The notes: generated by a model from the sequence alone, not told the origin. A stretch of 64,000 nt of DNA from Nocardia sp. (GCF_025465275.1 NZ_JAODNK010000073.1:1-64000), one strand, 5' to 3'. Positions 20,003-30,645 are shown, counted from the first letter of the stretch. Numbers and translations: made by a program.

Positions 20003-21361
20003 TCACATCGAGGCGATCAGGCGATCGACTCGTTCGTCGACCGAGCGGAACGGGTCCTTGCAGAGCACGGTGCGCTGCGCCTGGTCATTGAGCTTCAGGT
20101 GCACCCAGTCGACCGTGAAGTCGCGGCCGGCTTCCTGTGCGGCGGTGATGAAATCGCCGCGCAGTTTGGCGCGGGTGGTCTGCGGCGGTGTGTTGACCGC
20201 GGCGTCGACCGCCTCGTCCTCGGTGATGCGCTTGGCCAGACCCTTGCGCTGCAGCAGGTCGAAGACGCCGCGGCCGCGCTTGATGTCGTGGTAGGCCAGA
20301 TCCAATTGCGCGATCTTGGGATCGGACAGCTCCATGCTGTAGCGATCCTGATAGCGCTGGAACAGCTTGCGCTTGATGACCCAGTCGATCTCGGTGTCCA
20401 CCTTGGCGAAATCCTGCGCCTCGACGGCATCGAGAGTGCGGCCCCACAGATCCACCACCGCGTCGACCTGCGGATCGCGGTCGCGATTACGCAGGTGCTC
20501 GACGGCGCGGGCGTAGTACTCGCGCTGGATTTCCAGAGCGCTGGCCTGTCGCCCGCCCGCGAGCCGCACCGGACGTTTGCCGGTGAGATCGTGCGAGACC
20601 TCGCGAATGGCACGAATCGGGTTGTCCAGAGCGAAGTCCCGGAACGCGACCCCCGCCTCGATCATCTCCAGGACGAGCGATGCGGTGCCGACCTTGAGCA
20701 TGGTGCTCGGTTCGGCCATATTCGAGTCGCCGACGATCACATGCAGGCGGCGGTACTTCTCGGCATCGGCATGCGGCTCATCACGAGTGTTGATGATGGG
20801 CCGCGACCGCGTGGTCGCCGAGGAGACGCCCTCCCAGATGTGCTCCGCGCGCTGCGAGAGGCAGAACGTGGCGGCCTTCGGCGTCTGCAGGATCTTGCCG
20901 GCGCCGCAGATGAGCTGACGAGTCACCAGGAAGGGCAGCAGCACATCGGATATCCGGGAGAACTCGCCCGCACGCACCACGAGGAAGTTCTCGTGACAGC
21001 CGTAGGAGTTGCCCGCGGAGTCGGTGTTGTTCTTGAAGAGATAGATATCACCGCCTATGCCCTCTTCGGCAAGACGCTGTTCGGCGTCGATGAGCAGATC
21101 CTCCAGGACCCGTTCACCGGCGCGGTCATGAGTGACCAGCTGCACCAAGCTGTCGCACTCGGCCGTTGCGTACTCCGGATGTGAACCGACATCAAGGTAG
21201 AGCCGGGCACCGTTGCGGAGGAACACGTTCGAACTACGGCCCCAGGAAACTACCCGGCGGAAAAGGTACCGGGCCACCTCGTCAGGACTCAACCGACGGT
21301 GACCGTGGAAGGTGCACGTCACCCCGAATTCGGTTTCGATCCCCATGATTCGTCGCTGCAC
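20003..21361 (-). CDS. pafA: Pup-protein ligase PafA (452 aa from GTG)
   Basis: [61 protein letters not shown]. Confidence 0.95.
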   Translation of the reverse strand: MQRRIMGIETEFGVTCTFHGHRRLSPDEVARYLFRRVVSWGRSSNVFLRNGARLYLDVGSHPEYATAECDSLVQLVTHDRAGERVLEDLLIDAEQRLAEEGIGGDIYLFKNNTDSAGNSYGCHENFLVVRAGEFSRISDVLLPFLVTRQLICGAGKILQTPKAATFCLSQRAEHIWEGVSSATTRSRPIINTRDEPHADAEKYRRLHVIVGDSNMAEPSTMLKVGTASLVLEMIEAGVAFRDFALDNPIRAIREVSHDLTGKRPVRLAGGRQASALEIQREYYARAVEHLRNRDRDPQVDAVVDLWGRTLDAVEAQDFAKVDTEIDWVIKRKLFQRYQDRYSMELSDPKIAQLDLAYHDIKRGRGVFDLLQRKGLAKRITEDEAVDAAVNTPPQTTRAKLRGDFITAAQEAGRDFTVDWVHLKLNDQAQRTVLCKDPFRSVDERVDRLIASM

Positions 21362-21451
21362 CCTATCGACATTACAGCGATGTAGTGCCCGATAAGGGTG
21401 GTGTCGGACATGCGATGCAAACGTATTCACAACGATTTAGCACTGGGTCTA

Positions 21452-21573
21452 ATTTGCCCTCCGCTGCGCTACGGGCGGGTTCGCGGCCCTGGGAGTCTCG
21501 TTCTTCCCTCCCTCCGCTCCTCCGCTGCGCTCCCCCGCTCCACTCAGTCCAGAACGAGACGGGCCGCGAACCT
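21452..21573. repeat. Long-hairpin repeat, copy 2
   Basis: Near-identical to 19829-19967 except for a 5-nt bulge, small indels and a shorter segment before the right arm. Confidence 0.85.
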
Positions 21574-21604
21574 GGGGTTTTGTTGTCGAGTGAAGATGTG
21601 GGAC

Positions 21605-21643
21605 AAAAAGATTCAGGCCACGAACTCGAAAGTTCATGGCCTG
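21605..21643 (-). terminator. Intrinsic terminator with U-tract downstream of prcA
   Basis: Minus strand: caggccatgaact-ttcg-agttcgtggcctg followed by aatcTTTTTg. Confidence 0.8.
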
Positions 21644-21667
21644 GTATCTCATCAGTTGAAAATGGCA

Positions 21668-21709
21668 CGAATCCCCGGCCGCGCGGCGTGCCACACGACC
21701 GGGGATTCG
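21668..21709 (-). terminator. Hairpin immediately after prcA
   Basis: cgaatccccggccgcgcgg-cgtg-ccacacgaccggggattcg; three imperfect positions are G-U pairs on minus-strand RNA. Confidence 0.75.
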
Positions 21710-21717
21710 GTGTATCT

Positions 21718-22494
21718 CTATGCCCTGGAAGGATCTCCGGCCGACGGCTTGTCGGCCTCGGCTGACGCGGTGGCGCTCTGCGCCTTACCGGTGATCAGCT
21801 CCTGCAGTGCGCCGCCGGTAATGCGGCGGAACGCCCGCCGCGGCCGGGCCTGCTCGAGGGTAGCCACTTCGAGCTGCGACCCTCCCGTCGGCTTTTTGTC
21901 CTTGTCGGTGCTTTCCGGCGCCGACTTTTGCAGGGCCTGCATTGCCACCGTCACGGCGGAGTGCAGATCCAGGCCCGGCCGGTAGGAATCCTTGAGCGCG
22001 GTGACGATCGGGTCGGTATTGCCGCCCATCACCACGAATTCGCGCTCATCGACAATCGATCCGTCGAAGTTGATCCGGTACAGCACCGAGTTCGGTTCTG
22101 CCCCCGGATAGCCCACCTCGGCGATGCAGATCTCCACCTCGAACGGCTTGAGCTGATCGGTGAAGATGGTGCCGAGGCTCTGCGCGTACAGGTTGGCCAG
22201 GAATCGGCCGGTGACATCGCGCCGGTCGAACTGGTACCCACGCAGATCGGCCTGCAGAATGCCGCCGCGGCGCAGACTTTCGAACTCGTTGTACTTGCCG
22301 ACGGCGGCGAAGCCGACGCGGTCGTACAGCTCGCTCACCTTGTGCAGTGTGGCCGAAGGGTTCTCGGCGACGAACACCACACCTTTGTCGTACACCAGCA
22401 CCACAACACTGCGGCCTCGTGCGATGCCCTTGCGCGCAAGTTCGGTCTTGTCGCGCATGATCTGTTCGGCGGACGCGTAATACGGCAGTGTCAT
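21718..22494 (-). CDS. prcA: 20S proteasome alpha subunit
   Basis: [43 protein letters not shown]. Confidence 0.95.
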   Translation of the reverse strand: MTLPYYASAEQIMRDKTELARKGIARGRSVVVLVYDKGVVFVAENPSATLHKVSELYDRVGFAAVGKYNEFESLRRGGILQADLRGYQFDRRDVTGRFLANLYAQSLGTIFTDQLKPFEVEICIAEVGYPGAEPNSVLYRINFDGSIVDEREFVVMGGNTDPIVTALKDSYRPGLDLHSAVTVAMQALQKSAPESTDKDKKPTGGSQLEVATLEQARPRRAFRRITGGALQELITGKAQSATASAEADKPSAGDPSRA

Positions 22495-23345
22495 GCCCGG
22501 GCACCCCCTTCTTCGTCCGCGCGCGTGGCCACGATCTCACGGGTGATCTCGGCCAGCCGACCCTCCGACACCTCAACGGAGCCTTCGGAATCGATGACGA
22601 TCGCCGTCGGGTAGATGCCCCGCATGGTGTCGGGACCGCCGGTGGCGGTGTCGTCGTCGGCGGCGTCGAACAGGGACTCGACCGCGATGCTGAGGGCCTG
22701 GTCCTGATCGATGCCGCGGCGGTAGGTCTTCTTGAGCGAGGACCTCGCGAAAAGGGAGCCGGAACCGACAGCGGTATAACCGAATCGCTCTTCGCTGCGG
22801 CCACCGACCACGTCGTAGGAGATGATGCGCCCGGACCTGTCCGGATCGGGGGCGTCCGGGTCGTAGCCGACCAGGAGCGGCACCACGACCAGGCCCTGCA
22901 GGGCCGCAGGCAGGTTGTCGCGCACCATTTTCGAGAGCTTGTTTGCCTTGCCGTCGAAGGTGAGGGAGACGCCCTCGATCTTCTCGTAGTACTCGAGCTC
23001 CACCGCGAACAGCCGGATCATCTCGATGGCCATACCCGCGGTGCCCGCGATGCCGGCCGCGGAGAAGGTGTCGGTGATGTACACCTTCTCGATGTCACGG
23101 CTGGCCAGCAGGTTGCCCTGGGTGGCCCGGCGGTCGCCGGCGATCAGCACACCGCCGCGGTAGGAGACCGCGACGATGGTGGTGCCGTGCGGTGCGATAT
23201 CCGACGGCGCACTCCCCAGGGGGTGCGCGCCGCCGGTCCGGAAATTGCTGCCTGGCAACAGTTCCGGCGCATTCAGCCGCAGGTATTCGGAGAAGGACGA
23301 GAGGGCGTACCCCGTCTGGAGACGCAAGGGGTCACCTGAGGTCAC
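22491..23345 (-). CDS. prcB: 20S proteasome beta subunit
   Basis: Propeptide followed by [26 protein letters not shown]. Confidence 0.95.
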   Translation of the reverse strand: MTSGDPLRLQTGYALSSFSEYLRLNAPELLPGSNFRTGGAHPLGSAPSDIAPHGTTIVAVSYRGGVLIAGDRRATQGNLLASRDIEKVYITDTFSAAGIAGTAGMAIEMIRLFAVELEYYEKIEGVSLTFDGKANKLSKMVRDNLPAALQGLVVVPLLVGYDPDAPDPDRSGRIISYDVVGGRSEERFGYTAVGSGSLFARSSLKKTYRRGIDQDQALSIAVESLFDAADDDTATGGPDTMRGIYPTAIVIDSEGSVEVSEGRLAEITREIVATRADEEGGARA

Positions 23346-23536
23346 TGGCCGCCCTTCTGAACATACGCACGCACGAAGTCCTCGGCATTCTCCTCGAGGA
23401 CATCGTCGATCTCGTCGAGCAGGTCGTCGGTCTCCTCAGCCAGTTTCTCGCGACGCTCCTGCCCCGCAGCACCGCCCTCGACTGGACCCTCATCCTCGTC
23501 GCCACCACCGGCGCGCTTGGTCTGCTCTTGTGCCAT
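23342..23536 (-). CDS. pup: Prokaryotic ubiquitin-like protein Pup
   Basis: 64 aa, acidic coiled region, C-terminal VQKGGQ. Confidence 0.97.
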   Translation of the reverse strand: MAQEQTKRAGGGDEDEGPVEGGAAGQERREKLAEETDDLLDEIDDVLEENAEDFVRAYVQKGGQ

Positions 23537-23671
23537 AGCAGCCGACCTCCTCTGTGATCATCGGCGAGCACCGGAGAAAATCCGATGCCCGTCCCCCAAC
23601 ACTACCTAGCGGCGGCGACAACATGCCGGATTAACCGCATTGCCGTCGTCCCGCGATCTCCCGGAAGCCTT

Positions 23672-23716
23672 GGGGGCAGAGCCCCCGAACCCCAGGAAGA
23701 ACTAGGGGCAAGCCCC
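23672..23716. terminator. Two tandem GC hairpins downstream of dop
   Basis: gggggc-aga-gccccc and ggggc-aa-gcccc. Confidence 0.5.
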
Positions 23717-23737
23717 CGAAACCCTACAAAAAGGACA

Positions 23738-25237
23738 TCAGTGTGTGAGCTGTTGCACCAGTTCAGCAGCAGTTTGCACGCCGTCCAGAAGTTTGCCCAC
23801 ATGAGACTTGGTGCCGCGGCGCGGTTCGAGGGTGGGGATGCGAACCAAAGAGTCGCCGCCCAGATCGAAGATCACCGAATCCCAGCTGGCGGCGGCGATG
23901 TCCGCGCCGAAACGGCGCAGGCATTCGCCGCGGAAGTAGGCGCGAGTGTCGGTGGGCGGGTTGGTCATTGCGTCCAGGACCTGCTGTTCGGAAACCAGGC
24001 GCTGCATGGACCCGCGCGCCACGAGGCGGTTGTAGAGGCCCTTGTCGAGACGGACATCCGAGTACTGCAGGTCGACCAGGTGCAGCTTGGGGGCGGCCCA
24101 GGTCAGGCCCTCACGGTTGCGGATGCCTTCCATCAGGCGGAGTTTGGCGGTCCAGTCGAGCAGGTCCGCGGTCTCCATGGGGTCGCGCTCGAGCAGATCG
24201 AGGACGTGGGCCCACTTCTCGATGACGTCCTGCACCCGCGCGTCGTCATTGCCGATGCGGTCCATGTACTTCTCGACACGATCGAGGTAGATGCGTTGCA
24301 GCGCAAGGCCGGTCAGTTCGCGGCCGTCGGCGAGCGCGACGGTGGCGCGCAAGGTCGGGTCGTGGCTGATGGTGTGCACGGCGGTGACGGGCCGGGCCAG
24401 TTGCAGATCCGAGAGGTCTTCGCCGGCCTCGATGAGGTCCAGCACCAGGGCGCTGGTGCCGACCTTCAGGTAGGTGGACCATTCGGCGAGGTTGGCGTCG
24501 CCGATGATGACGTGCAGGCGCCGGTATTTGTCGGCGTCGGCGTGCGGTTCGTCACGGGTGTTGATGATGCCGCGCTTGAGCGTGGTCTCCAGGCCGACCT
24601 CGACCTCGATGTAATCGGCGCGCTGGGACAGCTGGAAGCCGGCGGTATCACCGTTCTGGCCCAGGCCGACCCGGCCGGAACCGCAGATCACCTGCCGGGA
24701 GGCGAAGAACGGGGTGAGGCCGATAATGATCTGATTGAACGGCGTATCGCGGCTCATGAGGTAGTTCTCGTGGGTGCCGTAGGAGGCGCCCTTGCCGTCG
24801 GTGTTGTTCTTGTACAGCTGCATGCGCGGCGCGCCGGGCACGCTGGAGGCGTAGCGGGCGGCGGACTCCATGACCCGCTCACCGGCCTTGTCCCAGATCA
24901 CCGCGTCCAGCGGGTCGGTGACCTCGGGGGCGGAATATTCGGGGTGCGCGTGGTCGACGTAGAGGCGGGCCCCGTTCGTCAGGATCATATTGGCGGCGCC
25001 GACCTCGTCGGCATCGATGACCGGTGCGGGTCCGTTGAGTCGTCCGAGGTCGAAACCGCGCGCATCGCGCAGCGGTGACTCCACCTCGTAGTCCCAGCGG
25101 GTTCGTTTGGCGCGCGGCACGCCTTCGGCTGCGGCATAGGCGAGGACCGCCTGGGTCGACGTGAGGATCGGGTTGGCCGACGGCTCCGAAGGCGTCGAAA
25201 TGCCGTACTCGACCTCGATTCCGATGATGCGCTGCAT
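23738..25237 (-). CDS. dop: Pup deamidase/depupylase Dop
   Basis: [63 protein letters not shown]. Confidence 0.95.
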   Translation of the reverse strand: MQRIIGIEVEYGISTPSEPSANPILTSTQAVLAYAAAEGVPRAKRTRWDYEVESPLRDARGFDLGRLNGPAPVIDADEVGAANMILTNGARLYVDHAHPEYSAPEVTDPLDAVIWDKAGERVMESAARYASSVPGAPRMQLYKNNTDGKGASYGTHENYLMSRDTPFNQIIIGLTPFFASRQVICGSGRVGLGQNGDTAGFQLSQRADYIEVEVGLETTLKRGIINTRDEPHADADKYRRLHVIIGDANLAEWSTYLKVGTSALVLDLIEAGEDLSDLQLARPVTAVHTISHDPTLRATVALADGRELTGLALQRIYLDRVEKYMDRIGNDDARVQDVIEKWAHVLDLLERDPMETADLLDWTAKLRLMEGIRNREGLTWAAPKLHLVDLQYSDVRLDKGLYNRLVARGSMQRLVSEQQVLDAMTNPPTDTRAYFRGECLRRFGADIAAASWDSVIFDLGGDSLVRIPTLEPRRGTKSHVGKLLDGVQTAAELVQQLTH

Positions 25238-25379
25238 GCCCCGAGCCTAGGCGACGCGGCCGCGAATCGGGCGCGACCGGGTGCGGGTCAGGTATCAGGG
25301 TGGGTCATTCGCTGGTCGTACCCGGCATCGTTCTCGCGGTCGATCCGCGCTGACCTGCCCGGAAGACACACTATGAGCT

Positions 25380-26648
25380 ATGGCCGAACCGGTTTCCCCA
25401 CCACAGCCGGAACGACCGCGCAGCCGCGTCGACGGCGCGAATCCCGTTCCGGCCGAACCACGTTCGACGCGACTACCCGCCCTGGACGTACTGCGCGGTA
25501 TTGCCATCCTGGGCACGCTGGGCACCAATATCTGGATCTTCACCAATAGCGCTGGGCTGGTGGGCTACGTCTCACGAGGCGATGAGCCGCAGGGCGTGTG
25601 GTTCTGGGTCGAGCGGGTGCTGCAGCAGTTGACGCAGGGCAAATTCCTGGGCCTGCTGACCATTATGTTCGGTATCGGTCTGGCTATTCAGCAGCGATCT
25701 GCGGTGCGGGCCGGGCGGGCATGGCCTGGCAAATATCCGTGGCGGGCGGGTCTGCTACTGCTCGACGGTCTGGTGAACTTCCTGTTCGTCGCGGAATTCG
25801 ATGTGCTCATGGGTTATGCCGTCACCGGTCTGGTGGTGGCGTTCATCCTGGCGACCAGCCCGCGGGTGCAACGCCGCTGGCTGATCGTGACGGCGGCCAT
25901 TCACATCGGCATGCTGGCGCTGCTCGCGATCGGCATGGAATCGAGCAAACCGAGACCGCATTCAGCCGCACCGCCGCCGCTGGATCCGAATCCCTATGCG
26001 GACGGCTCGTTCTGGGATCTGGTGGTGTTCCGGGTACAGCACGCACTGCTGTTCCGCATCGAACCGGTCTTCATCATCTTCATGTCGATCGCCCTGTTCC
26101 TGCTCGGCGCCCGCTTGTTCCGAGCCGGTGTCTTCGAACCCGAGGGCGCACGAATCCGCAAGCGGCTCATGATTATCGGCTTCGTGGTGGCCGTCCCACT
26201 CGACCTCACCGTCGGAATGCGCGGCGGCGACCTGATCCTCCTTACCCGCTACGGCATCGCTCCATTCGTGGCACTGGGCATTCTGGGCCTGGTCGCACAC
26301 ATCTACGCCCGCCGGCCCGCCCCGGGTTTCGCGGGCCGCCGCTTCGCCGAGGTCGGCCGAATGGCGTTGAGCTGCTACATACTTCAGAACCTGGTGGCAG
26401 GCTTCATCTGCTACGGCTGGGGGCTGGGTATCGCATCGCTGGTCTCCCCCGATTCCCGCGTACTGTTCACCCTCGCCGTCTACCTGATCGTGTCCGCCCT
26501 CATGCTCGCCTTCGCCCACGTGTGGCTGCGCCGCTTCGCTCGCGGACCGGTGGAATGGCTATGGAATACGAGCTACCTCGCGCTGACCACGCGCGGCACT
26601 CGTGAGTCTCGGCCAGCAGAACCGTTGGGCCGCTGGGAGAGTGGATAA
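25380..26648 (+). CDS. DUF418-type multi-TM membrane protein
   Basis: RLPALDVLRGIAILGTLGTNIWIF...LTIMFGIGLAIQQRS...GRMALSCYILQNLV. Confidence 0.85.
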   Translation: MAEPVSPPQPERPRSRVDGANPVPAEPRSTRLPALDVLRGIAILGTLGTNIWIFTNSAGLVGYVSRGDEPQGVWFWVERVLQQLTQGKFLGLLTIMFGIGLAIQQRSAVRAGRAWPGKYPWRAGLLLLDGLVNFLFVAEFDVLMGYAVTGLVVAFILATSPRVQRRWLIVTAAIHIGMLALLAIGMESSKPRPHSAAPPPLDPNPYADGSFWDLVVFRVQHALLFRIEPVFIIFMSIALFLLGARLFRAGVFEPEGARIRKRLMIIGFVVAVPLDLTVGMRGGDLILLTRYGIAPFVALGILGLVAHIYARRPAPGFAGRRFAEVGRMALSCYILQNLVAGFICYGWGLGIASLVSPDSRVLFTLAVYLIVSALMLAFAHVWLRRFARGPVEWLWNTSYLALTTRGTRESRPAEPLGRWESG

Positions 26649-26662
26649 CGGACTCGATCGAA

Positions 26663-28234
26663 TTACCCGACCGGCGTCGCGGTGCGGGATGCCGCGCCGA
26701 ACCAGCGCGTGAGAGCTGTTCGGAGCGTATCGAGTTCGGTGCCGGAGGGCTGCGGTGATGCGGAGGCCCAGGCGATGTAGCAGTCCGGACGGAGTAGGAG
26801 CGCGCCCAGCGTGGTCTCCCCCGGCGTGCGGGCCGCGACGATATCTACGCGGTCGCGCCACTCCGGCAAGGCGGCGGCAAGCGCGCCGTCCTCGGTGAGA
26901 TCCAGGAGCAAAGGCCTTGCCGTTCTGGTCAATTCGGCGAGGCGGACGGTGCCCGAAGCTGTGCGCAATTCGAGTTCGGGTGCGCAGTAGCCGACGAGTG
27001 GGTGCGGCTGGGGGTCGCCCATGTCGTAGCGGACGTCCGAGCCGGCGATGAGGCCCGCCAGGCGCTGGACCGTGTGCCGATCGGTGAGGAGCTCGGCGAA
27101 GAGCTCGCGTAGTGCGGTGACATCGGCCCCGGGGGCGAGTATTGCCGCTTGCGCCTGGGCGGAGACCACCGAGCGGCTTGCCGCGGCACGGCGTTCGGCG
27201 TCATAGGTGTCCAGCAGGCCCGCGGGGGCAGCGCCGTTGATTTCCGCGGCGAGCTTCCAACCCAGGTTGATGGCGTCCTGCAGGCCGAGATTGAGCCCGG
27301 GACCGCCGCCGAAGACCAGGACGTGCGCCGCGTCCCCGGCGAGCAGTACCCGCCGGTCCCGGAAGCGGTCGGCCATCCGGGTATTGCCGCCGATCAATCG
27401 GCGCAGCAGGTGCGGGCCCGGCCCCCGGGGCGGGCCGATCGGGATATCCGCGCCCAGTATGCGATTGACGCTGGCACGCAGCTCCGCGAGGCTCATGGGC
27501 TCGGCAGGTTCCGGCTGGTCCCACTCGGTGGTGTTGATCAGGGGCACGTTGCCGGGCAGCGGCGCGTAGACGAAGCCGCCGTGCTCGGTGCGCACCGGCA
27601 GGAACGGCCGGATGGGGCCGTAGCCGGGGACGCGCAGGGCACCGGTGGCGGGATCGAGCCAGTCGGCGGGCACGGTGGCGTGTGCGGTGCGACCGGTGGT
27701 GCGGTCGTAACTGATTCCGGGAAAGTCGATTCCGGACATCTTGCGCACGAGGCTGTGCGCGCCGTCGGCACCGACCAGATAACGGGCGCGAAGTTGATGC
27801 GCGCCGGTGGTGTCCGAAATATCCACCGTGACTCCGTCATCGTCCTGCGCGAGGCCGACGATCTCTGTGCCCCAGCGGATTTCGACGCCGAGTTCGACCG
27901 CCCGATCGCGCAGTACCGCCACGATGCCCGGCTGTGGCACGGCCATGTTGTAGACGGGGCTGCGTTCCAGCAGGCTCAGATCCAGTGCCAGCGCGCCGAA
28001 CATGAAGTAGGCGGAGTTGGGTTGCGGCGGTCCCGGGATACCGCTGAGCGCCTCGCTCAGGCCGCGCCGGTCCATCATCGGCACCACCTGGCCGACCAGG
28101 CCGTTGGCCTTCGGTTCGAGGCTGATTTCGGCGAGGCGCTCCAGTACCAGCGGCCGGATTCCGGCCAGGCTGAGCTCGCTCGCCAGCATGAGCCCGACCG
28201 GGCCCGCTCCAGCGACGATCACGTCGTATGTCAT
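26663..28234 (-). CDS. FAD-dependent monooxygenase (PHBH/rifampicin-monooxygenase-like class)
   Basis: DVIVAGAGPVGLMLASELSLAGI, VGADGAHSLVRK, RVLLAGDAAHV...GGPGLNLGLQDAINLGWKLA. Confidence 0.88.
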   Translation of the reverse strand: MTYDVIVAGAGPVGLMLASELSLAGIRPLVLERLAEISLEPKANGLVGQVVPMMDRRGLSEALSGIPGPPQPNSAYFMFGALALDLSLLERSPVYNMAVPQPGIVAVLRDRAVELGVEIRWGTEIVGLAQDDDGVTVDISDTTGAHQLRARYLVGADGAHSLVRKMSGIDFPGISYDRTTGRTAHATVPADWLDPATGALRVPGYGPIRPFLPVRTEHGGFVYAPLPGNVPLINTTEWDQPEPAEPMSLAELRASVNRILGADIPIGPPRGPGPHLLRRLIGGNTRMADRFRDRRVLLAGDAAHVLVFGGGPGLNLGLQDAINLGWKLAAEINGAAPAGLLDTYDAERRAAASRSVVSAQAQAAILAPGADVTALRELFAELLTDRHTVQRLAGLIAGSDVRYDMGDPQPHPLVGYCAPELELRTASGTVRLAELTRTARPLLLDLTEDGALAAALPEWRDRVDIVAARTPGETTLGALLLRPDCYIAWASASPQPSGTELDTLRTALTRWFGAASRTATPVG

Positions 28235-28264
28235 GACTTCTCCTGACAGACAGCAGGTTTCGAT

Positions 28265-28885
28265 TTAGGGCTCCGGCAGTCCCGCCGCGAGCCGGGTCAG
28301 CGCCTCCACCAGCAAGGGCAGGAGCAATCCGGGCGAATCGCTGCGCTGAATGTGTTCGACGACGACCGCGCAGGCGGCAATGACGGACGCTGCCACCAAC
28401 TTCGGATACAGCTCCCGCTCCGGATCGGTGCCGGTTCGCACCGCCACGGCTGCGGTAAGTTCCTGCTGCGCAGCGACATTGGCCTCCACAATGGCCGCCT
28501 GCACCGCCGGCGCGCTCAGCATGAGCCGAATGCCCGCCATCCAGTGCTCGTCCTGCGGTCCGGCCGCGGTCATGTCCTGCCCCAGCGCGAACCGTGCCAG
28601 CACGGCGGCCGGTATCGCCTCCCAGAGGGCTTCGCTCTCCGGGCGCGCCAGCAGTTCCTCCGCCACCTGCTGCATGCGCTCGAGGTGGCGGGAGGCAACC
28701 GCTTCCGCCTTGCTGGAGAAATAGTTGCGGAAAGTTCGCACGGAGACGTTCGCGGCGGCGGCGATATCGTCCACCGTCACGTTGTCCCAGCCGTGCTCCA
28801 CGCTGAGCCGGATGGTTGCGAGGCTCAGCGCGAGGCGGGTTTCCCGCTTCTTACGCTCTCGCAGCCCGAGGTCACCATCGTTCAC
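28265..28885 (-). CDS. TetR-family regulator
   Basis: VTVDDIAAAANVSVRTFRNYFSSKAEAV HTH. Confidence 0.88.
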   Translation of the reverse strand: MNDGDLGLRERKKRETRLALSLATIRLSVEHGWDNVTVDDIAAAANVSVRTFRNYFSSKAEAVASRHLERMQQVAEELLARPESEALWEAIPAAVLARFALGQDMTAAGPQDEHWMAGIRLMLSAPAVQAAIVEANVAAQQELTAAVAVRTGTDPERELYPKLVAASVIAACAVVVEHIQRSDSPGLLLPLLVEALTRLAAGLPEP

Positions 28886-28903
28886 CTCACCCAGCGTACA
28901 GAT

Positions 28904-28922
28904 TATTGCCGTGAAGGCAATA
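28904..28922. promoter_or_regulatory. Candidate TetR operator TATTGCC-gtgaa-GGCAATA
   Basis: Perfect 7-bp inverted repeat just upstream of the TetR gene at 28265-28885. Confidence 0.6.
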
Positions 28923-28940
28923 TTTCCCCATCGGCAAAAT

Positions 28941-29657
28941 TCAGGCGCGGGCGGCTTCGGTGCGCGCCATCAGATCGGCGACCACGGTGTCACGGGTGAG
29001 CGGCACCTCCAGGCTGCGCGCATTGCCCTCGATCAGGGCCAGCATGGATTCGGTGAGAATGCCCTCCACCTGCTCGGAGGTGAGCACACCGTCGGCTCGC
29101 CAGCTGTTCACGACACCGTCGACGAAGCCGACCATGCCGAAAGCCGTGGGGCGGGCGCGATTCGGATCCAAGCCGAAACTGGTGAGGGTGTCGGCGAACA
29201 GGTCGGCCAGCTGTGCGCCGATGCGATCGCGGGCTCCGGCCAGCGCACTCGAGGAAGCGCCGTGCGGATCACCGGCGGCCAGGAACCGGTGCAGATTCGG
29301 ATGCCGTTCCACCCATCCCACATAGGTGCCGACCGCGCCGCGCACCGCATCACGCACGGTGCCGTCCGGCTGCAGTCGTGGAAGTAGCTCAGCCAGCAGC
29401 GAATCCAGGATGTGGCGGCGGATTTGCTCGTCGAGATCGGCGCGGCCGTCGAAGTGGCGGTAGACCACCGGGCGCGGCACCTTCAGCCGATCAGCGATCT
29501 GCTGAACCGAGATCTCGGTGCCATTGGCCTCGATGACACTCAGTGCGGCGTCGAGCATGTCGGCGCGGCGACGCGCTTTGTGGCCGTTCCAGCGGGTACT
29601 GCGGCCATCAGCGGTCGCGGACGGTGTGCGTGCGCTGGTTCCGGTCACCCGGTTCAC
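28941..29657 (-). CDS. TetR-family regulator
   Basis: ISVQQIADRLKVPRPVVYRHFDGRADLDEQI; divergent from the AurF-like gene. Confidence 0.87.
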   Translation of the reverse strand: MNRVTGTSARTPSATADGRSTRWNGHKARRRADMLDAALSVIEANGTEISVQQIADRLKVPRPVVYRHFDGRADLDEQIRRHILDSLLAELLPRLQPDGTVRDAVRGAVGTYVGWVERHPNLHRFLAAGDPHGASSSALAGARDRIGAQLADLFADTLTSFGLDPNRARPTAFGMVGFVDGVVNSWRADGVLTSEQVEGILTESMLALIEGNARSLEVPLTRDTVVADLMARTEAARA

Positions 29658-29688
29658 GATACCCACCTGCTTATTGACCGATACACCA

Positions 29689-29727
29689 TGTACCACTAAT
29701 CTGAGTGTAACAGCGTGTACCAGTAAT
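29689..29727. promoter_or_regulatory. Direct repeat TGTACCACTAAT / TGTACCAGTAAT in the divergent TetR/AurF promoter
   Basis: 12-mers at 29689 and 29716 (27 bp apart, one mismatch). Confidence 0.55.
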
Positions 29728-30645
29728 ATGAATCAGGATGCTGACATGGGCAACGACGCCACACTGCTTCCCCAAGATTCCTTCGCTCAGCGTTTGCTGA
29801 CGGGGCATGTGAAGAAGTTCTACGACCCGGTCGTCGATATCGACTGGGATGCGCCGCTGGATCCGGACAAGCTCTTCCTCCCGGCCGAGGTCGTCTCCCT
29901 GTACGGCACGCCGCTGTGGGAATCACTGAGTCACGAACAGCGCCGCGAACTTTCGCGCCAGGAGCTGGCCAATGTGCTGTCCGTGGGCATCTGGTTCGAG
30001 AACCTGCTCAATCGGCTGCTGCTGCGCGAGTTGATGTCCGGCAATCCGACCTCCCGGCATTCGCACTACACGCTCACCGAGATGGGTGACGAATGCCGGC
30101 ACATGATGATGTTTGGCAAGCTCATCGACCGGGTCGAGGCAAAGCCGTACTGGCCCAATCGCTATGAGCGCCTGACCATCAGCTCGCTGCAGATCTTCCT
30201 GCGCGGTTCGATGGTGTGGGTGGGCGCACTGGTCGGCGAGGAGATCTTCGACGCCATCCAGCGGCAGACCCTGGACGATCCGGAATTGCAGCCGGTAGTG
30301 GCCCGTGCCATGCGGATTCACGTGACCGAGGAGGCGCGCCACATCGGTTTCGCCCGGGATGCGCTCGTGCGCCGAGCACCCACCATGTCGAAGGCGGAAC
30401 TGGCGTACACCCGCCTCTGCGTGGCGATTGCCGCACCACTGTTCGTGCATCTGATGACCAACTGGCACATGTACGTTCGCGCCGGTATCGAGGACGGCCG
30501 CGGAGCCCGGCGTATTGCGCGCGCCAACCCGCACGCCCAGCGCGCGCTGGGTATCGGCGCCGCGAATCTCGGTGCGTTTCTGGACAAGCAAGGGTTGATC
30601 GGCCCGATCGGCAAGCGCATCTGGCGGCGCCGGGGGCTGCTGTGA
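29728..30645 (+). CDS. AurF-like diiron oxygenase
   Basis: EMGDECRHMMMFGKLIDRV, HVTEEARHIGFARDAL diiron ligands. Confidence 0.85.
   Translation: MNQDADMGNDATLLPQDSFAQRLLTGHVKKFYDPVVDIDWDAPLDPDKLFLPAEVVSLYGTPLWESLSHEQRRELSRQELANVLSVGIWFENLLNRLLLRELMSGNPTSRHSHYTLTEMGDECRHMMMFGKLIDRVEAKPYWPNRYERLTISSLQIFLRGSMVWVGALVGEEIFDAIQRQTLDDPELQPVVARAMRIHVTEEARHIGFARDALVRRAPTMSKAELAYTRLCVAIAAPLFVHLMTNWHMYVRAGIEDGRGARRIARANPHAQRALGIGAANLGAFLDKQGLIGPIGKRIWRRRGLL

Noticed and set aside
19793-21184. 463-aa plus-strand ORF opposite pafA
   Set aside because: Shadow ORF antisense to pafA and crossing the hairpin repeat; no recognisable motif.
23585-25078. 497-aa plus-strand ORF opposite dop
   Set aside because: Complement of a clearly conserved gene; Gly/Val/Asp-rich composition typical of GC-driven antisense frames.
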